In this document: positions 56,508 through 64,000 of the stretch, piece after piece
Position numbering within the stretch: position 1 is the first letter of the stretch
Layout of the letters: every line of letters begins with the position of its first letter
NCBI GenBank assembly: GCA_013289825.1
Contig: JABCZF010000002.1
Span: forward strand, 124,001 to 188,000
Origin: Acidobacteriota bacterium
GTDB taxonomy: Bacteria; Acidobacteriota; Terriglobia; Acidiferrales; UBA7541
Reading direction: 5' to 3'
DNA length: 64,000 nucleotides
The notes under the pieces: model-generated
Seen by the model: only the letters and a program-made list of their open reading frames with translations
What the model was told of the DNA's origin: nothing
Databases searched by the model: none
Translations under genes and position numbers: made by a program

Positions 56508-56909
56508 ATGGCATATCCTGCGAATTATCGCTACACAAAGGAACATGAATGGGTGGACCTAAAGGGTGATCTGGCCGCCATCGGAATCACCGACTACGCC
56601 CAGCACGAACTCGGCGACGTGGTCTTTGTCGAGCTTCCAAAAGTTGGCTCGAAGATCGAAGCCGGCAAAACCTTTGGCACCGTCGAATCGGTAAAGGCCG
56701 TGAGCGACATTTACGCTCCCGCTTCGGGAGAAGTCGTCGAGGCCAACGAGGTATTGCACAATACTCCGGAAAAAATTAACACCGATCCGCATGGCGCCGG
56801 CTGGCTCATCAAAGTTCGCCTCGCCAATCCTTCGGAGGTCAGCGGCCTCATGGACACGGCCGCCTACGAAGCCTATATCGCCTCGCAAAGCAAGGAAGCC
56901 TCCGCCTGA
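56508..56909 (+). CDS. gcvH: Glycine cleavage system H protein
   Basis: Lipoyl carrier of 133 residues that shuttles the aminomethyl group between P- and T-proteins. It opens YPANYRYTKEHEWVDLKGDL and carries the lipoylation site GTVESVKAVSDIYAP with the modified lysine at K63. The C-terminal NTDPHGAGWLIKVRLANPSE is standard. GAGGAG precedes the ATG at 56508, and a GTG-type extension to 56493 is unlikely. Its stop shares one base with the gcvPA start (TGATG), so the two are translationally coupled. Confidence 0.97.
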   Translation: MAYPANYRYTKEHEWVDLKGDLAAIGITDYAQHELGDVVFVELPKVGSKIEAGKTFGTVESVKAVSDIYAPASGEVVEANEVLHNTPEKINTDPHGAGWLIKVRLANPSEVSGLMDTAAYEAYIASQSKEASA

Positions 56910-58255
56910 TGCGCTATCTTCCGAAGAGTCCCGCCGAGCGGCAAGACATGCTTGCCGCCATTGGCGCAAAATCCATCGATGATCTGTTTTCGAGCATTCC
57001 GGAGCGTTACCGTCTTCAGGAAGCCCTGAAGTTGCCCGGGCCCCTATCCGAAACAGAAGTCATCGACTTTTTCAAAGCACGCGCGGCCGAGAATTCCGGT
57101 GGTTACACCAGTTTTCTCGGCGCCGGCGTCTACCATCATCTTCGCTCCGTGGTCACTGACGCCATCATCCAGCGTGGAGAATTTCTCACCTCCTACACAC
57201 CCTACCAGGCGGAAATCACCCAGGGCACGCTGCAAGCCATCTTCGAATTTCAAACCCTGATGTGCCAGCTCACCGGCCAGGAAGTCGCCAACGCCTCCAT
57301 GTACGACGGTTCCACGGCCACCACCGAAGCCGTTCTGATGGCCGAGCGCCTCACCGGCCGCACGCGTATCCTCGTGGCGCGTTCCCTACATCCGGAATAT
57401 CGCGACGTCCTCAAGACTTACGCCAAAAATTCTGGTTTGCACGTGGAAGAGATTGCCTACAGCGCGAATGGCACGCTCGATCAGAAAGCGTTCGAATCCG
57501 CGCTCAAAGACGACGTTGCGGCGGTGGTCGTTCAATCCCCAAATTTTTTCGGCGTGATCGAGTCGCTGGCCCCGCTCCGAGACGCCGCGCACTCTTCTGG
57601 CGCGCTCCTGGTAACCGCTATCACCGAAGGTGTTTCGCTCGGCTTATTGACTCCGCCCGCCGAAGCCGACATCGTCGCCATGGAAGCGCAAAGCTTCGGC
57701 CTGGCTCCAAGCTACGGCGGCCCCTTCGCCGGTGTCATTGCGTCGCGCGACAAGTTTGTGCGCCAAATGCCCGGCCGTCTCGCGGGTCAGACCACCGACT
57801 CAGAAGGCCGCCGCGGATTCGTTCTGACGCTAGCCACGCGTGAGCAACACATCCGCCGCGAGAAAGCCACCTCCAACATCTGCACGAATCAAGCTCTCTG
57901 CGCGCTGGCCGCCACCGTCCACCTCACGCTGCTCGGCAAAGAAGGCCTCGGCGAGGTGGCTCGCCAAAATCTCTCGAAAGCCAAATTCGCCCTCGCCGAA
58001 CTAGAAAACATTCCCGGCGTCCGCCGCGCCTTCGACGCCCCGTTCTTCAACGAATTTACAGTCGAGCTCCCGCGCTCCGTCAAAATCGTGAACGCCTATC
58101 TGCAACGTGAAAAAATCATCGGCCCCTTCGTCCTCGGCACGGCCTACCCCGAATTAACCAAGCACGCGCTAGTGTGCGTCACAGAAACTACGCCACGCGC
58201 CGAAATCGAACGCTTCGCCGCAGCCGTTCGCCGCGCCCTGGAGCAACCCGTTTAG
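56909..58255 (+). CDS. gcvPA: Glycine dehydrogenase (decarboxylating) subunit 1
   Basis: N-terminal half of P-protein as a separate 448-residue chain. Family text: RYLPKSPAERQDMLAAIGAK, FLGAGVYHHLRSVVTDAI, RGEFLTSYTPYQAEITQGTL, EFQTLMCQLTGQEVANASMY and SYGGPFAGVIASRDKFVRQM. It lacks the PLP lysine, which lies in subunit 2, and pairs with it to decarboxylate glycine. Split GcvP is found in many non-enteric bacteria. The start ATG overlaps the gcvH stop by one base. A 60-base spacer with a stable hairpin separates it from gcvPB. Confidence 0.96.
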   Translation: MRYLPKSPAERQDMLAAIGAKSIDDLFSSIPERYRLQEALKLPGPLSETEVIDFFKARAAENSGGYTSFLGAGVYHHLRSVVTDAIIQRGEFLTSYTPYQAEITQGTLQAIFEFQTLMCQLTGQEVANASMYDGSTATTEAVLMAERLTGRTRILVARSLHPEYRDVLKTYAKNSGLHVEEIAYSANGTLDQKAFESALKDDVAAVVVQSPNFFGVIESLAPLRDAAHSSGALLVTAITEGVSLGLLTPPAEADIVAMEAQSFGLAPSYGGPFAGVIASRDKFVRQMPGRLAGQTTDSEGRRGFVLTLATREQHIRREKATSNICTNQALCALAATVHLTLLGKEGLGEVARQNLSKAKFALAELENIPGVRRAFDAPFFNEFTVELPRSVKIVNAYLQREKIIGPFVLGTAYPELTKHALVCVTETTPRAEIERFAAAVRRALEQPV

Positions 58256-58268
58256 AGGAACGAATTTC

Positions 58269-58309
58269 TTTCGAGTGCTGCAGCACGCTGCGCCACTCCA
58301 AACTCGAAA
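58269..58309 (+). other. Hairpin between gcvPA and gcvPB
   Basis: TTTCGAGT (58269-58276) is perfectly complementary to ACTCGAAA (58302-58309), and inside lies the perfect palindrome GTGCTGCAGCAC (58275-58286). The right arm ends six bases before the gcvPB ATG and covers the place where its ribosome-binding site should be, so it could influence gcvPB initiation. Confidence 0.5.
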
Positions 58310-58315
58310 TCAAAC

Positions 58316-59827
58316 ATGACTGACAAAATCAAAAAAGCCACACGACACACCAACCAAAACGAAGGCCTGATCTTCGAAAAATCCTCACCCGGCAAGCGCG
58401 CGTTCGAACTCCCCCCGCTGGACGTCCCCGCCGCCGATCCCGCCAAAGCTTTAGGCGCGAGTTACCGCCAGAAAGGCGTAGAAGGTTTCCCCGAAGTCAG
58501 CGAAATCGAAGTCATTCGCCACTTCACTCGCCTCTCCACCTGGAACTACGCCATTGATCTCGGTATGTATCCGCTCGGCTCCTGCACCATGAAATACAAC
58601 CCGCGCGTCAACGAATTTGTCGCCCGCCTCGATGGCCTGGCCACCGAGCATCCCTACCAGTCCCAGGAACTCTCCCAAGGCTGCCTAAAGATTCTGCAAC
58701 TCCTTGAAAAGTGTCTTCTGGAAATCACCGGCATGGACGCAGTCACGCTGCAACCAGCTGCCGGCGCGCAAGGTGAATTGACAGGTCTGCTGCTAATCCG
58801 CGCCTACCACGAGCGAAACGGCAACCCGCGGAAAAAAGTCCTGATTCCCGATTCGGCACACGGCACAAATCCCGCCACCGCGGTCATCGCCGGCTACGAA
58901 GTAGAAAACATCAAGTCGGAATCGCACGGTCAGATCGACGTCGATAAACTGCGCGACCTGGTCACCCCAGACGTGGCCGCGCTGATGATTACCAATCCTT
59001 CGACGCTGGGTATTTTTGAAGAGCGCATTCCGGAAATTGCAGAGATTCTGCACGCCCAAGGCGCGCTCCTGTACATGGACGGCGCCAACATGAACGCGCT
59101 GACCGGCATCACCCGCCCCGGCGATCTGGGTGTCGACGTCATGCACCTAAACCTACACAAGACTTTCTCGACCCCGCACGGTGGGGGTGGTCCCGGAGCC
59201 GGACCGGTGGCGATGAAAAAAATCCTCGAACCCTTCCGTCCCGTGCCAATCCTTGTAGAAAAAGAGGCTGGCCGTCTGGCGCTTGAGCAAATCCGTCCGC
59301 ACTCCATCGGCAGAGTCAAAGCCTTCAGCGGAAACTTCGGCGTGCTCGTCCGCGCACTCGCTTACATCCTCGCGTACGGCCCCGGCGTCCGCCAGGCCAC
59401 AGAAGACGCCGTCCTAAACGCAAATTACATCCGCAAGCACCTCGAAGGCATCTTCGATCTCCCCTATTCTCTGCCCTCCATGCACGAGGTAGTCTTCAGC
59501 GACGCGCTGCAAAAGAAAAATGGCGTCAACACCATGGACATCGCCAAACGGCTCATCGACTACGGCTTCCACCCCTACACCACCGCGTTTCCGCTGATCG
59601 TTCCCGGCGCGCTGATGATCGAGCCAACCGAATCGGAATCCCGCGAAGAGTGCGACCTGTTCATCGACGCTATGCGCTCGATCGCCGAAGAAGCCGCCAC
59701 CAACCCCGAACTCGTCAGGACCGCTCCGCATACCACCCGTGTCCGCCGTCTCGATGAAGTGGGCGCCGCGCGCAAACCCATCCTGCGCTGGAAGCCCCAA
59801 GCCTCCCGCACCGAAGCCGCGGACTAA
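58316..59827 (+). CDS. gcvPB: Glycine dehydrogenase (decarboxylating) subunit 2
   Basis: C-terminal, PLP-binding half of P-protein, 503 residues. The PLP lysine is K282 in HLNLHKTFSTPHGGGGPGAG. Other conserved text is EVIRHFTRLSTWNYAIDLGM, YPLGSCTMKYNPRVNE, LQPAAGAQGELTGLLLIRAY, DSAHGTNPATA and MDGANMNALTGIT. With GcvPA it releases CO2 from glycine and loads the aminomethyl group on GcvH. The start has no clear Shine-Dalgarno sequence and lies behind a hairpin. The product is slightly longer than the usual 480 residues through a C-terminal tail. Confidence 0.96.
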   Translation: MTDKIKKATRHTNQNEGLIFEKSSPGKRAFELPPLDVPAADPAKALGASYRQKGVEGFPEVSEIEVIRHFTRLSTWNYAIDLGMYPLGSCTMKYNPRVNEFVARLDGLATEHPYQSQELSQGCLKILQLLEKCLLEITGMDAVTLQPAAGAQGELTGLLLIRAYHERNGNPRKKVLIPDSAHGTNPATAVIAGYEVENIKSESHGQIDVDKLRDLVTPDVAALMITNPSTLGIFEERIPEIAEILHAQGALLYMDGANMNALTGITRPGDLGVDVMHLNLHKTFSTPHGGGGPGAGPVAMKKILEPFRPVPILVEKEAGRLALEQIRPHSIGRVKAFSGNFGVLVRALAYILAYGPGVRQATEDAVLNANYIRKHLEGIFDLPYSLPSMHEVVFSDALQKKNGVNTMDIAKRLIDYGFHPYTTAFPLIVPGALMIEPTESESREECDLFIDAMRSIAEEAATNPELVRTAPHTTRVRRLDEVGAARKPILRWKPQASRTEAAD

Positions 59828-59965
59828 GCCAACCTTGCTCCGCCGTTTCGTCACGCCCCGCCGCCACATTTTTCTTTTGCGGCACACTTGTTCTTTGATG
59901 AAACTCCGCTCGCCCCTCTCCTGATAGACTATCAGACTGGAGTTAACTCTTCGGCTCGTGCTCGA

Positions 59966-61669
59966 ATGACATCAGCGCTCGATCAATGGCTTCCAAAATC
60001 CGTCCTCTTGCTGCGCGATTACGACCGTCATAAATTCCTCTCCGATCTGATTGCAGGCGTTACCGTAGGGTTGGTCGCTCTGCCCTTGGCGATGGCTTTC
60101 GCCATTGCCTCCGGCGTCTCCCCGCAAGCCGGAATCTACTGCGCCATCGTCACCGGTTTCATCATCTCCGCTCTCGGTGGTTCAAAAACGCAAATCGGCG
60201 GCCCTACCGGCGCCTTCGTAGTGGTCATCTCCGGAATCATCGCCAAGCACGGCATCGACGGCCTCTTCGAATGCACCATGATGGCTGGCGTCCTCCTGGT
60301 CCTTCTTGGTATCACCGGCATGGGCACTGCCGTCAAATATTTCCCCCGCCCGGTGATCATCGGTTTCACAAACGGCATCGCCATCCTCATCGCCAGCACC
60401 CAGATTCGCGATTTCTTCGGCCTCCGCATGGACCACGTCCCCGGCGACTTCTTCCATCGCATAGAAGCCTTCGGCGCTGCCTGGAACACCATTTCCATGC
60501 CCGCGACGGCCCTCGCCATCCTTTCCATCGCCATAATGATTTTCTGTCTCAAGTTTGCCAAGCGCATCCCGGGAGCCATCGTCGTCACCTTCGGCGCAAC
60601 GATCGCCGTCACGCTGTTGGGCATCCCCGTCGAAACGATTGGTACGCGCTTCGGAGGTATTCCCAGCGGCCTTCCCACCTTTGCCATACCGCATTTCAGC
60701 TACGACATCGCGCGCCAACTGCTCTCCCCGGCTTTCACCGTCGCCATGCTCGGCGCCATCGAATCTCTGATGTCCGCAGTGGTCTCCGACCGCATGAGCA
60801 ACGACAAGCACAATCCCAACGTCGAGCTAGTGGCGCAAGGCCTAGCCAATATCGTCTCTCCATTATTTGGCGGTTTGCCGGCCACAGGCGCAATCGCCCG
60901 CACCGCCACCAACGTGCGCTCCGGCGCAAAAACTCCCCTTGCAGGGATTATTCACTCGCTCACGCTCCTGGCCATCGTGCTCTTCGCCGCGCCGCTGGTG
61001 AAAAACGTTCCTCTCGCCGCACTCGCCGCCATTTTGATGATCGTCGCTTACAACATGGGCGAATGGCACGAAATCCCCGAAATTTTGAAACTCTCCGCCG
61101 CCGATATCGCCGTCTGGCTGATTACCCTGACGCTAACCGTGATTGCGGACCTGACCTTTGCCGTCGAAGTCGGCATGGTCCTCGCCGCGCTAATGTTCAT
61201 TCGAAAAGTTTCCCGTACAACAACCGTCGCCCGCGTTACAAAAGACTATGTCGAAGACAGCCGCAAGCACATTCTCCAAGGCAAAGACATTCCGCCTTAC
61301 GCGACGGTCTACCGCATTCACGGGCCATTCCTGTTCGGAGCTACCGACAAATTTGCGGAAATCCTCGCTGAATTAAATTGCCTGCCGCCGATAGTCATCC
61401 TGCGCCTTCGCAACATGACCGCCATCGACGCCACCGGCCTCGGTGCCATCCGCGATCTGGCCGACACGCTGCACGCCTCCGGTCGCTCGCTGTTACTGTG
61501 CGGAGCTCGCGAACAACCCGCCCAGCTCATGCATCAAGCCGAATTCGAGCGCCACGTCGGCACGGAAAACATCTGTGCGAGCATTGCCGATGCAATCGAA
61601 CGTGCCGCCAGTCTCTATAGAACACACCACACTGCCGCGCACGAGGAGTCTGCCGCTAAGGTGGTCTAG
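59966..61669 (+). CDS. SulP-family anion transporter with STAS domain
   Basis: Inner-membrane transporter of about 567 residues. The membrane part opens DLIAGVTVGLVALPLAMAFA, the SulP signature, followed by SGVSPQAGIYCAIVTGFIIS and FIISALGGSKTQIGGPTGAF, with further motifs GATIAVTLLGIP and GLPATGAIARTATNVRSGAK. The C-terminal STAS domain has LRNMTAIDATGLGAIRDLAD. Members move sulfate, bicarbonate or dicarboxylates, and the substrate cannot be read. ATG at 59966 is used; a frame start at 59888 would add 26 residues of no clear type. It may be transcribed with the gcv genes, which release CO2. Confidence 0.9.
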   Translation: MTSALDQWLPKSVLLLRDYDRHKFLSDLIAGVTVGLVALPLAMAFAIASGVSPQAGIYCAIVTGFIISALGGSKTQIGGPTGAFVVVISGIIAKHGIDGLFECTMMAGVLLVLLGITGMGTAVKYFPRPVIIGFTNGIAILIASTQIRDFFGLRMDHVPGDFFHRIEAFGAAWNTISMPATALAILSIAIMIFCLKFAKRIPGAIVVTFGATIAVTLLGIPVETIGTRFGGIPSGLPTFAIPHFSYDIARQLLSPAFTVAMLGAIESLMSAVVSDRMSNDKHNPNVELVAQGLANIVSPLFGGLPATGAIARTATNVRSGAKTPLAGIIHSLTLLAIVLFAAPLVKNVPLAALAAILMIVAYNMGEWHEIPEILKLSAADIAVWLITLTLTVIADLTFAVEVGMVLAALMFIRKVSRTTTVARVTKDYVEDSRKHILQGKDIPPYATVYRIHGPFLFGATDKFAEILAELNCLPPIVILRLRNMTAIDATGLGAIRDLADTLHASGRSLLLCGAREQPAQLMHQAEFERHVGTENICASIADAIERAASLYRTHHTAAHEESAAKVV

Positions 61670-61719
61670 CAACGCGAAAAAGGCCTGCCGTTTGCCGCCA
61701 GCGAGCATCGGTACTCGCC

Positions 61720-61758
61720 CAACAAAAAAAAGCGGGCGCCTCTTCGAGACGCCCGCTT
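61720..61758 (-). terminator. Rho-independent terminator of the 61817-63652 gene
   Basis: Arms 61730-61742 and 61746-61758 form a 13-base stem with one mismatch (AAGCGGGCG with CGCCCGCTT at its base). On the minus strand it is followed by a run of eight T. It lies 59 bases past the stop of the minus-strand gene. Confidence 0.85.
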
Positions 61759-61816
61759 GCGCGTATTTATTGCCGTGTCTTGCCAGCTATTGCGATTCGG
61801 TGCGAACTGGCGCTAA

Positions 61817-63652
61817 TCAATCGTTGCCGCCGAACTGCACAGCGGGAAGAACTGGCGTGCCTTCCATGCGGACGGCATCCAGCTTGTTAGGATCGAGTCC
61901 CAGGATTTCGAGGATTGTGGGAGCCACCTGAGCGGTCTCGACGAAGCTGTGGATCGTACGGGGGCTGATGCCTGGGTTGGAGACGAGCAGCATGACGTTG
62001 GTATCATCCCATGCGTAGCCGCCGTGTTCGGACTGCTTTTTGTCGCCGCCGGTATAAACCACGCCGACGTTTGGAATCACTACGATGTCGGGTGTACGCG
62101 GATCGCCGCCCGCCCTGAGGAAGCAGCAAGGACCGGGAACAGTCGGTACGCCCGGCGGGTTAAAGAGCGTGTTAAGAGACGAGCCATAGTAGATCTGGCC
62201 CAGTCCGATCGCTGTCCCGGCATTCTCCAGAGCCGTTACCGCGGCCGCGGTGGTGCTTGAATCTGCCAACCAGATTTGGGAGATGTCGTCCTCAGCTATT
62301 CCGAGGGCGTTGTTCGGGTCGCTATAAACTGCAGGGAGAAGGTTGGGATTAGGGGGCAGGAGGGCCGCGGAGGGCGGCTCACCGTTGTTGGTCTTCCCAG
62401 GAATCGGGAAGAAGCGATACGGGTCGATCGGCGACTGCCCGTGTTTCGCGGTGATGATGATGGTGGTCGAATCCAGAAGACCTTCGTGCTTGAGCGCAGC
62501 GACCATCTGCCCGATGGCTGCATCCACGAATACGATTTCCTTCATCATCAGGGGTCTGGGCGTACCCTGGGCGTCCTCATAACCACCTGAGTTGCTGTCG
62601 CTTCGCGCCGCGGGCAAGGCTGCGGGACTAATAAGCTTCTCGCCGACGCTGACCGCCTGGAAGTTCATGCCGAGGATCACCGGGACCGGAGCCTTGCTCG
62701 TCCCGAGGTGGTTCTTGCCGTTGATCCAGTTCACCACTGCGTTCACCTTTAACTGGTCGTAGCACTTGATGGCGTCGAAGTCGGTCGTCCAGTCATTCCC
62801 GTCCATTGCGACGTTGGCGCAATTGTAGTTGGTTCCCGCTGTGGTCAGGCCAGCGAGTGGAATCTTATTGGAATTGACTTCCGGGGAATAATAATCATCC
62901 ACATTGCTGGGCTGATTGGTTCCGGTGGGACCCGAAACAAGAGCGTAAACAGCGTGCTTGTCGGACCAGGCTGTGTAGCCGCCTGCGGCGTGGATCACGC
63001 CATAAACGGTGTTCGTGCGAATGAAGTTCCAAGGATATACGGGTTGGCAATTGTTAAACGGATCGCGTATCAGCCTGGCGGAATTTATTGATGTAACGTT
63101 GCCGTCGATGAGGTCTAATGCACTTTTGGCAGGAGCGGGGCGCCCGTTAAGCTGCGTCTGGTCGAATTCGTCGCCCTCTTCATATTCCGTCTCTGTCCCG
63201 GTTGATCCGTCTGAGTTCTTATAGATTTGATTGGGGACACAGGGTTGCAGTGTCATGTCGTCGGCTGTGCCCGGCAGCCCGTTACCGGTAGTCTTTAGAG
63301 GCGGAGCCAGAACGCGATCGTAAGCCACGTCGTAGAACCCGCCTACAGTTCGGGGGCTCCCGCCCGTCACTAGTGCCAGCAGGCCGGGAAAGGAATCGGA
63401 CGGCCTGGAAGTGGTTGTGCGTGTGTAGTTTACGCCGGTCTTGCCGAGTGTCGCCAGAGTTGGGCAAGTGCCGGCAGCCACGCAGTTCTTGAAGTCGACT
63501 GCGTGCATTCCGTCGATACTGATCAGCAGCACATGGCGATTACCGAGGTGGTCATCGGAACGGTGCCCTTCTTGCGCGCCGGCGACCGGAGCAAGCGAGA
63601 TGGCAGAAGCAAGAAGAAACGAGCATGGCTTGGCTAACAACTTAGAAAACAT
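61817..63652 (-). CDS. Secreted alkaline-phosphatase-superfamily protein (type I phosphodiesterase-like)
   Basis: A 611-residue exported hydrolase of the alkaline phosphatase superfamily. ATG at 63652 follows GGAGG and opens a signal peptide (LAKPCSFLLASAISLAPVAG). Metal-site text: HVLLISIDGMHAVDF with Asp, the nucleophile region TTTSRPSDSFPGLLALVTGG, TIIITAKHGQSPIDP and the late EHGGYAWDD. This fits nucleotide pyrophosphatase/phosphodiesterases and related enzymes; the substrate is unknown. Several long insertions relative to small family members lie between residues 130 and 300. The gene is monocistronic with its own terminator. Confidence 0.87.
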   Translation of the reverse strand: MFSKLLAKPCSFLLASAISLAPVAGAQEGHRSDDHLGNRHVLLISIDGMHAVDFKNCVAAGTCPTLATLGKTGVNYTRTTTSRPSDSFPGLLALVTGGSPRTVGGFYDVAYDRVLAPPLKTTGNGLPGTADDMTLQPCVPNQIYKNSDGSTGTETEYEEGDEFDQTQLNGRPAPAKSALDLIDGNVTSINSARLIRDPFNNCQPVYPWNFIRTNTVYGVIHAAGGYTAWSDKHAVYALVSGPTGTNQPSNVDDYYSPEVNSNKIPLAGLTTAGTNYNCANVAMDGNDWTTDFDAIKCYDQLKVNAVVNWINGKNHLGTSKAPVPVILGMNFQAVSVGEKLISPAALPAARSDSNSGGYEDAQGTPRPLMMKEIVFVDAAIGQMVAALKHEGLLDSTTIIITAKHGQSPIDPYRFFPIPGKTNNGEPPSAALLPPNPNLLPAVYSDPNNALGIAEDDISQIWLADSSTTAAAVTALENAGTAIGLGQIYYGSSLNTLFNPPGVPTVPGPCCFLRAGGDPRTPDIVVIPNVGVVYTGGDKKQSEHGGYAWDDTNVMLLVSNPGISPRTIHSFVETAQVAPTILEILGLDPNKLDAVRMEGTPVLPAVQFGGND

Positions 63653-63916
63653 GAGAAATCCTCCAGCGAACTGTGATATAGGCGAGTTGTTGCGATTGTG
63701 TGAGTCCGGCGTTAATTTTCGTACATACAGGAAAAAACTCCTCTCAGACATAGAGCAGGAGCTTTGGGTGCAAACAAAGCGTGAGATTCAAAGTCAAGCG
63801 GCCCCGCATTGAAGAATTCGAGGCCGCTGGTCAATCGCTCAAATTGCTGTGGATAAATTCGGAAGAGTAGTTCTTCTCAGGCAATGCCCCCCGCTGATAT
63901 TCCGAGTAGCGCTTGC
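63653..63916. other. Intergenic region with a single DnaA box and hairpin
   Basis: No gene is seen. A perfect E. coli-type DnaA box (TTATCCACA on the minus strand, 63848-63856) stands alone. GCGGCC (63798-63803) and GGCCGC (63822-63827) can form a stem downstream of the minus-strand partial gene, but the U-tract is poor, so a terminator is doubtful. Confidence 0.4.
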
Positions 63917-64000
63917 TTATTTCGCCAGCCGCACGCTGTCAAGAATCGCGCTGAATGTCTTGTCGTAGTTCTCATAATCCTTCTCGGGCGCCACGCACAC
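63917..64000 (-). CDS. C-terminal fragment of a gene entering from the right
   Basis: The last 27 codons of a minus-strand gene that begins outside the window. The visible end is APEKDYENYDKTFSAILDSV followed by RLAK and a TAA stop at 63917-63919. The closing phrase, with an amphipathic helix after xxPEKDYxxYxKTF, is common at the C terminus of small secreted proteins and serine peptidases, but a 27-residue tail does not allow a family call. The 5' end is truncated by the window edge. Confidence 0.6.
   Translation of the reverse strand: MCVAPEKDYENYDKTFSAILDSVRLAK

Overview
The window reads as chromosomal DNA of a GC-rich, Gram-negative-type soil bacterium, most likely an acidobacterium. This is inferred from the gene repertoire (free-standing MacB-type ABC parts, an NtrC/NtrY pair, many secreted proteins of unknown function, a bifunctional FtcD, split GcvP) and not from a marker gene, since no rRNA, tRNA or ribosomal protein gene was found. 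No prophage, CRISPR array or intact insertion sequence is visible.

Layout. 0-3.7 kb: ABC ATPase, then an NtrC-type regulator and an NtrY-like kinase. 3.9-7.2 kb: a Kdp-type signalling locus in which the two halves of KdpD are separate, divergently transcribed genes, with a KdpE-like regulator and no kdpFABC. 7.2-9.0 kb: YceI-like protein and FAD oxidoreductase. 9.1-14.6 kb: ilvD-ilvB-ilvN-ilvC, preceded by a Val/Ile-rich leader peptide and a textbook attenuator. 14.8-23 kb: RpiR-type regulator, VanX-type dipeptidase, a DacB::D-aminoacylase fusion and gamma-glutamyltransferase, which together look like an envelope-localised murein-peptide breakdown island. 23-32.5 kb: secreted proteins of unknown function, a ParE/RHH toxin-antitoxin pair, glgB, and an ABC permease. 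32.8-46.7 kb: PLP transsulfuration enzyme, CutA, phosphohexomutase, FtsB-like protein, membrane acyltransferase, CPBP protease, DinB-like protein, thiG, double M16 peptidase and acyl-CoA ligase. 46.7-47.1 kb: a small element with inverted terminal repeats. 47.2-61.7 kb: histidine degradation (hutU, hutI, ftcD) followed by the complete glycine cleavage genes (gcvT-H-PA-PB) and a SulP transporter. 61.8-64 kb: alkaline-phosphatase-superfamily protein and the tail of another gene.

How the parts work together. FtcD delivers one-carbon units to tetrahydrofolate from histidine and the gcv proteins do so from glycine, so 47-60 kb is a one-carbon/amino-acid catabolism block. The ilv genes make branched-chain amino acids and carry a leader that can sense Val/Ile-tRNA charging. 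The 15-23 kb genes all act on D-amino-acid or gamma-glutamyl peptide bonds of the kind found in peptidoglycan stems, and an RpiR/MurR-type regulator precedes them.

Base composition is uneven: on the + strand C exceeds G over about 9-28 kb and about 45-54 kb, but G exceeds C over about 30-44 kb, irrespective of gene direction. An AT-rich gap at 31.8 kb holds three clustered DnaA-box-like 9-mers. All functional statements rest on motif reading; no database search was possible.
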